This document shows, in pieces, positions 8,204 through 17,141 of a stretch of 64,000 bases of DNA. The translations under genes were made by a program, and so were the position numbers. Where the stretch lies: NCBI GenBank assembly GCA_024234055.1, contig JACKOW010000002.1, positions 372,001-436,000 on the forward strand. The letters run 5' to 3'. Source of the stretch: Rhodanobacteraceae bacterium. GTDB taxonomy: Bacteria > Pseudomonadota > Gammaproteobacteria > Xanthomonadales > SZUA-5. Position 1 is the first letter of the stretch, and every line of letters begins with the position of its first letter. The notes under the pieces are model-generated. The model was not told where the DNA came from. It worked only from the letters and a program-made list of their open reading frames with translations, and did no database searches.

Positions 8204-9057
8204 GTTCGCGCCAGAACCGGGAAGCGTTGCGGCGCGGCCGGCGCGAATCCTCTGACAAAGAGATGGGCGTCGTCGTCTGTACCTACCTTGCAGTCCTGCC
8301 GCCACCAGAGTTCTGGCGTGAAGCCAAAACGAATGCTGCGGATGGGCGCGTTGATCAGGCGCGGCAGCGCTGCGCCGAGATCAAAGGGCTTCGCTGCGAG
8401 GATGTCGTCAAGCACCAGGCAATCCCCCTCGGTCCGACAAAACACCAGCGTCTGTGGATCCAGCTGCCGCGGATCGGGCACCCATCGATTGGCCAGATAC
8501 CAGGTCAGCGTGCGCCCGTATCCGCTCGCACCAAAACGCCCGGTGCTGGTCACGCCCGATTCGGCCAGATGGTGGATCAGTTCGCGCGTCGTGGGCGCCT
8601 CGGCCGGAAGCGAAGGGGCCGGGCAGTCGTCGGGATCGCACGCGTGGTCGGCCACGAAGGTCGCCGTCGTGCAGGGAGCGAAACCGAAGCGTGGATAGAA
8701 GTCACGCACCTTGGCATTGGCGAACAGGAGCACGGGATCGCTGGAGGTCATCGTCAAGGCCGCTTCCATCAACTGCCGCGACAATCCTCGGCCGCGCCAT
8801 GACGGAAGCACACCAACCGCACCCAACTGCCACGCTCTCACGGTTTCTCCCTGCAGATGCAGATTCATTCGAGTCAGAGACACGTTGGCGATGATCTCGG
8901 CGTCGGCCACCAGAGCCAGCGCCCGATAGTCCTCATTCCACTCGCCCCAATCCATCCAAGCGGCAAAGCTGGCACGCGGGAACACCTGCCGCACATAGCC
9001 CTCGAAGGTGGCCATTTGCGCGCTTTCTGGCTGCTGGATCAGGGTCAATGCAGGCAT
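8200..9057 (-). CDS. GNAT family N-acetyltransferase
   Basis: A 285-residue protein whose N-terminal 150 residues form a GNAT domain: the acetyl-CoA pyrophosphate-binding loop appears as WRGRGLSRQLM after the AVGVLP strand, and FYPRFGF closes the fold. The C-terminal half (about 150-285) is an extra domain that may set the substrate. The substrate is unknown. The TAA stop overlaps the stop of the convergent degenerate GGDEF gene by 4 bases. Confidence 0.85.
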   Translation of the reverse strand: MPALTLIQQPESAQMATFEGYVRQVFPRASFAAWMDWGEWNEDYRALALVADAEIIANVSLTRMNLHLQGETVRAWQLGAVGVLPSWRGRGLSRQLMEAALTMTSSDPVLLFANAKVRDFYPRFGFAPCTTATFVADHACDPDDCPAPSLPAEAPTTRELIHHLAESGVTSTGRFGASGYGRTLTWYLANRWVPDPRQLDPQTLVFCRTEGDCLVLDDILAAKPFDLGAALPRLINAPIRSIRFGFTPELWWRQDCKVGTDDDAHLFVRGFAPAAPQRFPVLART

Positions 9058-9104
9058 GATCGGGTCTTCCGAATGTCAGGGCCTGTGGCCCTCGGGGGCA
9101 AGCG

Positions 9105-9422
9105 ATGTACGTCGTGATCTTCCGCGCAGAGATCAATCAGCTCGACGCCGAATACAGCGCCACGGCGGACCGGATGCGGCAGTTGGCGCTGAACGAATTC
9201 GGCTGTCTGGAGTTTCACGCATTGACCGAAGGCAGTGAGGAAATTGCACTGTCGTACTGGCCTGATCTCGATTCGCTGGCGCGCTGGCGTGCTCACCCCG
9301 AGCATGTGCAGGCCCAGGAACGGGGCCGACGTGAGTGGTATCGCCGATATCGAGTCGAGATCACCCGGATCGAGCGCAGCTATGGTGTAGAAACTCAGAC
9401 GGCGCGCCCGAACTCCAGGTAG
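9105..9422 (+). CDS. Antibiotic biosynthesis monooxygenase (ABM) domain protein
   Basis: A 105-residue single-domain protein: MYVVIFRAEI, then F-G-C-L-E-F and ALSYWPDLDSLARWRAHPEH, and the closing WYRRYRVEITRIERSY are the ABM dimeric ferredoxin-like fold. Such small proteins include cofactor-free quinone oxygenases and heme-degrading enzymes; which applies here is not visible. The tail overlaps by 28 bases the 3' end of the FHA gene on the other strand. Confidence 0.85.
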   Translation: MYVVIFRAEINQLDAEYSATADRMRQLALNEFGCLEFHALTEGSEEIALSYWPDLDSLARWRAHPEHVQAQERGRREWYRRYRVEITRIERSYGVETQTARPNSR

Positions 9423-10249
9423 ACCAGCACGGCCAGCGCCAGCAAGGTGACCACGGCGGCGGTCATGATGATCCAGTCCACCGCGCTGTTCTCGCCATCG
9501 TCTTCGTTCGCCTGGGCGCGCGCCGCAGGTGGCGGAATCACCAGCGGCCGCTGCACCTGGGTGATCTGGCCGGCATTCATGGGTTCATCGCCGGGCATCT
9601 GCACCAGGTAACCCGGCGCCTCGATCAGGAATCGGTTCTGGTCAAAGGCCAACTGGTCGCCGGGCTTGAGCACGGTGTCGCGCACCGAGGTGCCGTTGAC
9701 GAAGGTGCCATTGGCAGAGCTCAGGTCGCGCAGGAACAGGCCTTCGGGCGTGTTCTCGATGAGTGCATGACGACGACTCATTTCCGGCTCGTTCAAGACC
9801 AGATCGCAATCGCTGCCGCGGCCGATGACGGTCTTCGAGCGCAACGGAATGACCTTGCCGAAATAGCCGCCGGAGACGCCGCGCAGCACCACCCGAGGCG
9901 GCGTGTGGCGCTGCCGGGTTTCGTTGTCCGAGGCGGCCTTGGGCGGCTTCTCGGTGCGGTCCTGATCGGGGCGCATGACCATGCGCACATCGCCGGCGCC
10001 GATCATGTCTCCCAGTCGCAGGATGGCTTTCTCGCGCACCGGTCGGCCATTGACGTGCACCGAGGCCTTGGCATCGCTGACACTCAGCGTGATGCCGCGC
10101 CGGGGTTCGACCCGCAGCTCCAGGTGATGTGGCAACACCTGCTTGGCGGCCGGCAGCACGATGTCGTTGTCGGCCGCCGAACCCACGCGCAACACGCCTT
10201 CCGAGGCCTGGAAGTCCTGTCTTTCTCCGCCGGGAAAGCTGATCTTCAT
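9395..10249 (-). CDS. Membrane-anchored double FHA-domain protein
   Basis: A 284-residue protein with two forkhead-associated domains: residues about 18-75 (LRVGSAADNDIVLP, then HHLEL), and about 130-210 with the canonical IGRGSDCDLVLNEPEMSRRHA and SSANGTFVNG. FHA domains bind phosphothreonine. A single hydrophobic helix near the C-terminus (DWIIMTAAVVTLLALAVLVYLEFG) predicts a tail-anchored cytosolic reader. It is the last gene of the minus-strand operon, 41 bases after the porin gene and downstream of a Ser/Thr kinase, which suggests that it reads that kinase's phosphorylation. The start at 10249 was chosen because the first FHA domain begins immediately; the 65 upstream residues in frame are within the porin 3' region. 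Confidence 0.9.
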   Translation of the reverse strand: MKISFPGGERQDFQASEGVLRVGSAADNDIVLPAAKQVLPHHLELRVEPRRGITLSVSDAKASVHVNGRPVREKAILRLGDMIGAGDVRMVMRPDQDRTEKPPKAASDNETRQRHTPPRVVLRGVSGGYFGKVIPLRSKTVIGRGSDCDLVLNEPEMSRRHALIENTPEGLFLRDLSSANGTFVNGTSVRDTVLKPGDQLAFDQNRFLIEAPGYLVQMPGDEPMNAGQITQVQRPLVIPPPAARAQANEDDGENSAVDWIIMTAAVVTLLALAVLVYLEFGRAV

Positions 10250-10290
10250 CGGCTGCGTCAGGGGCTCTGGAAGTGGGTCATGGGCGAAGA

Positions 10291-11385
10291 CTACCAGCGT
10301 GAGCGCAGGTCGAGCAGCCAACGATCGGTATAGTCGCTGACTCCGTCGCGGCGCTCGATGAAAGCCGAGGCCTGCAGGGTCAGGCGCTCGCTGAAACCAT
10401 AGGCCACCCAGGGCATGGATCCGCGCGCGAAACTGTGGAACCACCAGTCGTCTTCCGAGAAGGCGGCCAGCACGGCATCGCGCCCGGCACGCTGGTAGGC
10501 ATAGCCGAGTTCCCAGCCGCCGAGTTGGTCGGCATCGCCCCAGATCAGACTGAAGCGGGCGCCATCGCGTTGATCGTCTGCGCCCAGATTGCGCACCAGA
10601 TCGAGCCGCGCCACCAGCGGCGACTCGAAGGCCTGCACCCGGCCGATGAACTGCAGATCCAGCAAACGATAGTCGCTGATGAAGCGATTGCCGATGCGCC
10701 GATTGGTGCGCCCCAGGCCCTCGCGCGCCAGCACGTCGATGTCAGTGAAATCAAGGTAGCTCAGAAAGGTGCTGAAGCCGGTCTCACCGCCTTCCAGCCA
10801 GCCATATCCGATCTGCAGGGCGCCGATCCGTGATTCGTCTCCGTAGAGGTGATCGCCGGCAAAATAACCGGCGGTCAGGTGGAAGGCATCGAAATCGCGC
10901 ACCGTGGCCGAATACTCGATGCTGGCGCCGATCGGGCGCAGATCCCGATCCCAGGTGAGCGGCGTCAACACCAGCGGCATGCGGCCCTTGCCCAGCCTGA
11001 ACAAGGTGCTCTCGCCGGCACTGTATGCGGCATACAGTTCATCAAGGCCGGCACCGTTGGACTTCTCGTTGTCCAGATTGCGGCGGTTGTCATCGTTGCT
11101 GTCGCTGCCGGCGCCGAGCTTTGCGGCGGCGGCGAACTCCCAGCCGCTGTCGCTGATGAAGCGAGCGCCAAATCTCACCGCGGCACGCACGCGCTCCAGA
11201 TCATCGGCACGCCCGGGGATGTCGGTGGTTCGTTCCCCGCGCACTCGCAGGTCGCCGTACCAGTCGACCACGGCCGACGCCGGTGCCCGCTCATCCTCGA
11301 CCCCTGCTGACTGCGCCGATGCCGAGCACGCAGCGCCGGCCAGACCGATGCCCAGTAGAATGACGCCCAAGCTCGACATTCGCAT
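10291..11385 (-). CDS. Putative outer-membrane porin (16-strand-like beta barrel)
   Basis: A 364-residue protein with a signal peptide ending near ACSASAQ and then alternating aromatic/polar strands (VDWYGDLRVRGERTTD, ELYAAYSAGESTLFRLGKGRMPL) of the putative-porin type, ending in an aromatic residue (RSRW) as required for barrel assembly. No specific substrate can be named. It begins 10 bases after the kinase stop, so it is co-transcribed with the kinase and the cupredoxin and precedes the FHA gene. Confidence 0.75.
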   Translation of the reverse strand: MRMSSLGVILLGIGLAGAACSASAQSAGVEDERAPASAVVDWYGDLRVRGERTTDIPGRADDLERVRAAVRFGARFISDSGWEFAAAAKLGAGSDSNDDNRRNLDNEKSNGAGLDELYAAYSAGESTLFRLGKGRMPLVLTPLTWDRDLRPIGASIEYSATVRDFDAFHLTAGYFAGDHLYGDESRIGALQIGYGWLEGGETGFSTFLSYLDFTDIDVLAREGLGRTNRRIGNRFISDYRLLDLQFIGRVQAFESPLVARLDLVRNLGADDQRDGARFSLIWGDADQLGGWELGYAYQRAGRDAVLAAFSEDDWWFHSFARGSMPWVAYGFSERLTLQASAFIERRDGVSDYTDRWLLDLRSRW

Positions 11386-11395
11386 TCGTGCCCCC

Positions 11396-14185
11396 TCAGG
11401 CCCGCAGTCCGGACAAGGCCACCAGCAGGTCCGCAGACGAAGCGTATCGATCCTCGGGCCTTTTCTCCAGACATTTGAGAATCACCTCTTCCAGGGCCCG
11501 CGGAATGTCGGGCCACATTTCGGAGGGCTTGATCGGTTGCTGCTGCAGATGGGCGACATAGAGTTCCATGGTGTTGCTGCCGGTGAAGGGCAGCTTGCCG
11601 CAGAACATCTCGCACAGCATGACGCCGGTGGAATAGATGTCGGTACGTTGATCCAGATCCGAACCCGACAGCTGTTCGGGCGAGGCGTAGTTGGGTGTGC
11701 CGAGGAAGGTACCCGGCTGGGTATGCCTGGAATCCGAGCGCCCGGCGGAGCGGGCAATGCCGAAGTCCATCAATTTGGCATTGCCGCTCTGCTCGATGAT
11801 GATGTTCTCCGGCTTGATGTCGCGGTGGATCACGCCCATCTGATGCGCGGCGTCCAGGCCCATGCAAAGCTGGCGGGCAATGCGCAAGGCCGCCGAAAAC
11901 GGCAGTCTGCCGGCCTGCTGCAGCAGATAGCGCAAAGTCAGGCCGCGCACATATTCCATCGAGATGTAGGGCACGCCCTGAAACTCGCCGAAGTCATAGG
12001 TGCGCAGCACATTGGGATGGGTGATCTTGCGCGCCAGCTTGAGCTCCACCTTGAGCGCGTCCAACTGCTCGGCATCAATGACCATCCCCGGGCGCAGCAT
12101 CTTCAGCGCCACCACATCGGACAGGTCGGTGTCGCGCGCCTTGTAGACCATGCCCATGCCACCGGCGCCGAGCACGGCGAGAATCTCGTAACGACCGGCG
12201 AAGCGCATACCCAGGGCCAGACGGGTCGAAGACTGATCCGCGGCCATCGGAGAGGCAGCGCCAGCGACCTGGGTAGCGGCGCCATCCACCCCCAGCATGA
12301 CCGTGGCCTGGGATAGTCCGGGCGCCAGCCGCGCCACCTCGCCCAGGCTGGGACGATCAATCGACAGAAAGCGCTTGCCGCTGCTCTGACCCTGTGCAGC
12401 ACGCAGCACGCCGGTCTGGCCGATGCGCTTGATGCGCTCGCCAAAGGCTGGCGACAGCAAGATCTGGCCCACCGGCGTCTCGGCCAGCAGACGCTCGACC
12501 TGCAGCACCGGCAATCCGATGGTGGCGCTCGATTCCGGTCGCGCCGGCAATGAGCCATGGACGATCTCGCCCAGCGCCAGCGCTGCAGCCGCGCCGTTGT
12601 CGCTGGAACCGATGCGGCCCTCCCACCAGGCGCTGACCGCCGCCAGCGCCCGCAGTTCGGAGGACTCGCCACCAAAGCCGAACAACAATCTGGGGCCTTC
12701 CTGCTCCAGCAGTTCGCCACCCGCCGCCTGGGCACGGGCGACCGCCTCTTCAATCAACTGGCCGAGAGCGGTCAGCGTGATCGCCTCCTCACCCTTGGGG
12801 GGCGCACGCAGGAAACGCCGCAGCTCCAGACCCACCAGCGCGCATTCGCGCCGGGTGACGGGCTTGGGAGCCGGCGCCGCCGACAGCACCTGAACTTCAG
12901 CGCCCGGATCCGGCAGGAAGCGCGACAGATGGCCGACGTAGCCTTCGATGTCCTTCTTCTCACGCAGATCGCTGAGCAGGGAGTCGAAGGCACGACCGAG
13001 CCTCGCCACCTCGTCGTTGCCTTCGATGGTCAGCTGCTGGTGATAGTTGCCCCCAGCCGCCTGTTCAGCGGCTTCGATCAATTCAGAGACGGGTCGCAAC
13101 ACACGGCGCGCCAGCCACCAGGACACCGCCAACGACAGCAGCAGCGCAATCAGTCCACCCAGCAGCACGGCGTTGCGGATGGACTGGAACGGCGCCATCG
13201 CGGTGTCGATGGAGGTCATGGTGATCACGCCGCCCACGGTATCCCCGGGCTGTCCGAACAGGGGAGCCAGACTGGCTGCCAGGGTCTTGGCTCCCAACGA
13301 GAGATCGCGCACCCTCGGCAACGAACGGCCGGCCTGCAAGGCCTCCACCAGTTTCGGCTCGATGCGGGCAATGGATTCCTTCAGCAGGGAAGCCGCGTTG
13401 TCGTCGACCGAGGTGGCGATCAACCGCAACTTGTCCTCATCCATCACCCAAAAGGCGACTTCGCCGCCGCTGACTTCGCGGACCTGCTTGACCACGCTGG
13501 CATCCACCGGCACGCCGATGACCAGAAATCCGACCAGTTCGTCCTGCAACACCATCGGCTGCGCCGACACTTGGAGCAAGGCCAGACCGTTGCGCCAGTA
13601 GCCGGTGACCCCGACGATGTCCTTGACCATGGTGCCGAACAGGGGATCGTCGGAAAGATCATCGGCAAAGGCCTCGCGCTCGTCGGTACGGGCGACCACC
13701 CGACCGTCGGCGTCGAGCACCATGCCAAAGCTGACGTCATAGCTGTCGCCGAACTGCGTCAGCAGATCCTTGACCGATGCGCTGTCCGCATCCGGCTCCG
13801 GGGGCGGCAGGCTGGCGGGCTGTTCGGTACTCCCTGACTCATCGGGTTCCGTCGCCGCTACCGCCGGAGCGTCCGGCGCTGACGCGATGCCAAGCTCATT
13901 CAGTCCGCTGCTGCCCACCGTCGCCGTGGCCACGTACCGAACGAAGCTGGCATCGTTGATGATTGTCTTGGCCACGATGTCGAGCTTCTGGAAAGACAAT
14001 GCCTCGAATCGTTCCTGGGCATTGTTGGCCGCTTCCAGGCTGTGATCGACGGCGTCTTCTCCGGCCTTGCGGCCGTACTGCAAGGTCACCAGCGCCGCCA
14101 GCGCCACGGCGATGGCCACCATGATGCCGCTCGCGAAGAAAATGCGCGCGGCCAGAGGCAGCCTGAATCCGCGTTCAGTACTCAT
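11396..14185 (-). CDS. Transmembrane Ser/Thr protein kinase with periplasmic sensor, HAMP and cyclase-like domains
   Basis: 929 residues from ATG 14185 (an ATG two codons earlier at 14191 is equally possible; positions below count from that one). TM1 is about 14-36; a large periplasmic sensor of Cache type spans 37-340; TM2 is about 341-361; HAMP 362-415. Residues about 446-600 follow the layout of a class III nucleotide cyclase homology domain (AAGGELLEQEGPRLLFGFGG, later IGLPVLQVERLLAETPVGQILLSP) but lack the metal aspartates. The kinase domain is 667-925 with LGAGGMG, Lys697 (VALK), His-Arg-Asp791 with KPEN, and DFG 809-811, so it should be active. The gene overlaps the cupredoxin stop by 11 bases and precedes the porin by 10, in an operon with an FHA protein. 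Confidence 0.9.
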   Translation of the reverse strand: MSTERGFRLPLAARIFFASGIMVAIAVALAALVTLQYGRKAGEDAVDHSLEAANNAQERFEALSFQKLDIVAKTIINDASFVRYVATATVGSSGLNELGIASAPDAPAVAATEPDESGSTEQPASLPPPEPDADSASVKDLLTQFGDSYDVSFGMVLDADGRVVARTDEREAFADDLSDDPLFGTMVKDIVGVTGYWRNGLALLQVSAQPMVLQDELVGFLVIGVPVDASVVKQVREVSGGEVAFWVMDEDKLRLIATSVDDNAASLLKESIARIEPKLVEALQAGRSLPRVRDLSLGAKTLAASLAPLFGQPGDTVGGVITMTSIDTAMAPFQSIRNAVLLGGLIALLLSLAVSWWLARRVLRPVSELIEAAEQAAGGNYHQQLTIEGNDEVARLGRAFDSLLSDLREKKDIEGYVGHLSRFLPDPGAEVQVLSAAPAPKPVTRRECALVGLELRRFLRAPPKGEEAITLTALGQLIEEAVARAQAAGGELLEQEGPRLLFGFGGESSELRALAAVSAWWEGRIGSSDNGAAAALALGEIVHGSLPARPESSATIGLPVLQVERLLAETPVGQILLSPAFGERIKRIGQTGVLRAAQGQSSGKRFLSIDRPSLGEVARLAPGLSQATVMLGVDGAATQVAGAASPMAADQSSTRLALGMRFAGRYEILAVLGAGGMGMVYKARDTDLSDVVALKMLRPGMVIDAEQLDALKVELKLARKITHPNVLRTYDFGEFQGVPYISMEYVRGLTLRYLLQQAGRLPFSAALRIARQLCMGLDAAHQMGVIHRDIKPENIIIEQSGNAKLMDFGIARSAGRSDSRHTQPGTFLGTPNYASPEQLSGSDLDQRTDIYSTGVMLCEMFCGKLPFTGSNTMELYVAHLQQQPIKPSEMWPDIPRALEEVILKCLEKRPEDRYASSADLLVALSGLRA

Positions 14186-14966
14186 CAGCACGCGTCCTCC
14201 GGTAGGGCTGACCGGTCTTGTTGAGGTGGGGCGGCACCCGCCGTTTGCTCAAATCCAGCTGCACCTTGACCTCGGTATCTGCACCATCACTGATCTTACT
14301 CCGCCAGAGCTGCGAACGTTCATGCCATACGAACAGTTCACCGGGGCCGGCAGGAATTCCTTTCAGGCTGAATCGCCCCTGGGCATCGGGTTTGCCGAAA
14401 AACGGCGTGTCGAGCACCAATACGTAGGCGACCATGGCGTGATGCACATTGCAGAACACCCGTATCACCCCTGGCTGAGTGAAGTGATAGCTTTCGCCTT
14501 CGCTGCGCCCGTAAAGACCGAGGTCGAAACTCGCCTCCCGGGTGCTGGAAAAGACATTGTGCAGGATCGGATCATTGTTCGGAAAACGCACGCTGGCCCC
14601 GACCGGTATCGGCAGCACTCGGGGCACAAAGGTCTTGCGCTCGGTGGCAATGACGAAGGGTGTCGTCGGCACGATGGGGGCGATGGCCGAGTCCGGGCGA
14701 AAGTAGACAACTGCGTCCTGGGCTTCTTCACTGCGCAGCGGTCGGCCGCCACTGCTCAGCGACAGTTGCCCGCTGAGCGTCATCGTCGTCGCTTCAGCCT
14801 TGCCCGCGGCGCTTGCCGCTGCCTGGCCTGACCTGATTTCCGTCACCGCCGCAGCAGGCTGCGGACGCGGCTGATCCTGTGCCAGAAGTGGCCATGCGGC
14901 CCCCAGCAACCACACAGCAAGACAGATGCGCACAGAATGCTCCCCACGGGACTTGGCTTTCATCAT
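14175..14966 (-). CDS. Secreted cupredoxin (plastocyanin-like) protein
   Basis: 263 residues with a signal peptide ending at LLAQD. The middle forms a cupredoxin: NNDPILHNVFS supplies one histidine, and VFCNVHHAM supplies Cys, His (+3) and Met (+6), the usual type 1 copper ligand set. It resembles proteins annotated as methylamine-utilisation or plastocyanin-like, with a carboxypeptidase-regulatory-like tail (FSLKGIPAGPGELFVWHE). Expected in the periplasm or outer face, with electron transfer or copper sensing as plausible roles. It is the first gene of the four-gene operon, and its last 11 bases overlap the kinase gene, implying translational coupling. Only 39 bases separate it from the divergent PHA gene. 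Confidence 0.82.
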   Translation of the reverse strand: MMKAKSRGEHSVRICLAVWLLGAAWPLLAQDQPRPQPAAAVTEIRSGQAAASAAGKAEATTMTLSGQLSLSSGGRPLRSEEAQDAVVYFRPDSAIAPIVPTTPFVIATERKTFVPRVLPIPVGASVRFPNNDPILHNVFSSTREASFDLGLYGRSEGESYHFTQPGVIRVFCNVHHAMVAYVLVLDTPFFGKPDAQGRFSLKGIPAGPGELFVWHERSQLWRSKISDGADTEVKVQLDLSKRRVPPHLNKTGQPYRRTRADEY

Positions 14967-15005
14967 AATCAACCCTGACCTGATCCGGGCAAGGGAGGGC
15001 TCGAT

Positions 15006-15284
15006 ATGGCCACTATACGCATGCATCGGCAGCACGAACTGGGCGTCACCAAGGCCAAGAAGGCCGTCGACAAGGTCGCCAGACACATTCGCGAGAAGTT
15101 CGACATCGACGCTCGATGGAATCGCAACACCTTGGAGTTCTCGCGCACGGGCGTGGAGGGCGAGATCGCGGTGGAGGCCGATTCGGTGTCAGTGCATGCC
15201 GACATCAGCTGGTTGCTGCTGCCGATCAAGTCGGCCATCGAGCAGGAGATCGGGCGCTACCTGGACCAGGAATTCGGATCCTGA
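15006..15284 (+). CDS. Polyhydroxyalkanoic acid system family protein
   Basis: 92 residues matching in full the small PHA granule region family: MATIRMHRQHELGVTKAKKAVDKVA opening, the EFSRTGVEGEIAV middle, and LLLPIKSAIEQEIGRYLDQ end. The family is found beside PHA genes; its biochemical role is unclear. GGGAGGG lies upstream of the ATG. The last 28 bases overlap the convergent FFLEELY gene. A phasin gene 3.3 kb away supports a PHA context. Confidence 0.88.
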   Translation: MATIRMHRQHELGVTKAKKAVDKVARHIREKFDIDARWNRNTLEFSRTGVEGEIAVEADSVSVHADISWLLLPIKSAIEQEIGRYLDQEFGS

Positions 15285-15994
15285 AGTCGCAGCTGGGCAT
15301 TGCCGTCGAGCACGCGGTCGATGGCGCGCATGAAAGCACGCTCACGCAGCAGGATGGTCCCCAGGAACACATTCGCGCCACCGAGCTTGCCGAAGGCGTC
15401 GAAGCCGCGCTCGAGGAAGCTCTGCAGCGCCCCGAGACCAGCCATTCGCGCCGGCCATCGGCACAGGTGCAGCAATTCCGAGAGCATCGGCTTGCGCACC
15501 AGCCGGTCGAGCTCGCGCCCCAGCACCAGCAGCAGGGCGAGCTGCCTACGACGCGCCTGACGCTCGGCTGACAGCGCATAGGCGGCGGCGTAATCAACAT
15601 CGGTGATGGCATCGGCGTGGACGCAATGTCCAGGCAGTGCTGCGGCCATGCCGTAGTCGAGCTCCTGACTGAGCGCATTGAGCTCGATCGCGCGCGCCAG
15701 ACTGGCGAGCACACCTTCAGGCAACAGCCGCATCATGATCGGCACGACGCGCTCGACCGCCCGATCACGGTCGGCAAAATCACCTTCGCCGTAAAGATCG
15801 GCCAGGAAGAACTCGCAGGCCGCAGCAAATCGAGGCTGCAGGCGGATGTCGGCATAGCTGGCCGCCAATCGGCGCGATTGCCAGGCCCGCAACGCCGCCA
15901 GGCGCCGGGCCACGTCGGGATCGGCACCGGATCGCTGGTGTTGCTGCTGCAAGCGGTTGAGCAGCGCGCGCAGGCGTTCACCGATGGCGCTCAT
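15257..15994 (-). CDS. FFLEELY-type protein
   Basis: 245 residues, mostly alpha-helical. The signature FFLADLYGEGDFADRD followed by RVVPIMMRLLP identifies the FFLEELY family common in Xanthomonadales and other Proteobacteria, of unknown function. The ATG at 15994 is chosen because the upstream 30 residues are non-conserved. It lies 46 bases downstream of the lipase gene on the same strand and overlaps the 3' end of the PHA protein gene. Confidence 0.8.
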   Translation of the reverse strand: MSAIGERLRALLNRLQQQHQRSGADPDVARRLAALRAWQSRRLAASYADIRLQPRFAAACEFFLADLYGEGDFADRDRAVERVVPIMMRLLPEGVLASLARAIELNALSQELDYGMAAALPGHCVHADAITDVDYAAAYALSAERQARRRQLALLLVLGRELDRLVRKPMLSELLHLCRWPARMAGLGALQSFLERGFDAFGKLGGANVFLGTILLRERAFMRAIDRVLDGNAQLRLQDPNSWSR

Positions 15995-16040
15995 GGCCGC
16001 GGCGCCTTGTCTGCGGGCATCGATGGTGGGGCGATTGATC

Positions 16041-17006
16041 TCACGGCGCTGGCTCCAGACTGGCTTCGATATCGCCCAGCGCACGCAACAACCGGGCGCG
16101 CGCTGCAGGCGCGGCGATCAGCGCCATGTGGCCGTGGCCATGCAGAGCATCCTCGGGCGTGGCGGCCAGCTGCGCGCTGCTCGCGGGCAGCACGATACTG
16201 TCGTCGGCGCTCCACAGATTCAAGGCCGGCACGGCGATTCTCTCCTGGCTGCCGGCGTTGTACGCCTGCAACCAGCGGCAGCGCGGCGACGGCGGACCGC
16301 CCTCCAGCCCGTGGAACCAGTCGCCGAGATAAGTGCCGTGATGCGGCGCCGCCACACAGATCACGCCTGCGCAGCGCTGCGGATGGCGATCAGCGTAGGC
16401 CCGTGCCAGCAGCCCGCCCATGCTGTGCCCGATCAGGATCAATCGCGAGGCGCCCGTGGCGGCCAGCCACATCGACACCGCAGCATCGAGATCGCGCAGC
16501 TGCTGTTCAAACTCGCGGTAGCTCGGCTCCAGGGAAACGCTGGCGAAACTTCGCCCCGCCGCCCTCAGATCCGCTGCCAGCGGATTCCAGACGGCACCAT
16601 TGCAGAGAAATCCGTGCACCAGCAGCAGCGGCAGGCGTTGCTCCCCAGGGTGCAGCTGCATCGGCGCCCGTCGCCAGGGATGCTCGATCAGGTAGAAGCG
16701 CGTCATCCAAGCGGCCTCCACACCCAGCGTGCGCAGCATCTGCCGCCAGGATCCCCGGATCGTCGAGGGCCAATCTCCCAACCACCACTTCAACAGGTAG
16801 GGGAAGGCCAGCAGCGATCCCTGCAGCAGCACCCAGAACAGAACCACGCCCAACGTGGCGCCGAACCAGGTCCATCCATGGGCATGCAGCGTCTGCGCCA
16901 CCCACACCAGAATTGCCAGCTGCGCCAGCCAGACGCAGCGAAGAGCCCACTTCAGCGTGGGGCGACGCGCCTGCGGCGGCAAAAATTCTCGATCGTTCAT
17001 GGACAT
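16041..17006 (-). CDS. Alpha/beta hydrolase, lipase-like, membrane associated
   Basis: 321 residues from ATG 17006 (17000 is an alternative). Two or three hydrophobic helices occupy the first 90 residues (LAQLAILVWVAQTLHAHG, GVVLFWVLLQGSLLAF), then a lipase domain with oxyanion LLVHGFLCNG, nucleophile elbow GHSMGG, and a late histidine in LHGHGHMALI; the acid is probably in LWSADDSIV. It should be an inner-membrane-anchored esterase/lipase. Together with the nearby patatin, phasin and PHA protein it may serve storage-lipid turnover; this is inference from position. Confidence 0.85.
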   Translation of the reverse strand: MSMNDREFLPPQARRPTLKWALRCVWLAQLAILVWVAQTLHAHGWTWFGATLGVVLFWVLLQGSLLAFPYLLKWWLGDWPSTIRGSWRQMLRTLGVEAAWMTRFYLIEHPWRRAPMQLHPGEQRLPLLLVHGFLCNGAVWNPLAADLRAAGRSFASVSLEPSYREFEQQLRDLDAAVSMWLAATGASRLILIGHSMGGLLARAYADRHPQRCAGVICVAAPHHGTYLGDWFHGLEGGPPSPRCRWLQAYNAGSQERIAVPALNLWSADDSIVLPASSAQLAATPEDALHGHGHMALIAAPAARARLLRALGDIEASLEPAP

Positions 17007-17141
17007 AGTTTGCGCCAGCGCAATAGATCGCACACTCCACCTGCGGCAGCATGCAGAAGGTAAACAAGCGCGCACGCCGAGCGAACTGTCAAAGCCGGCA
17101 CGACTACAATCGGGCGCGATCAGAATCAGGGATGCACCAGA

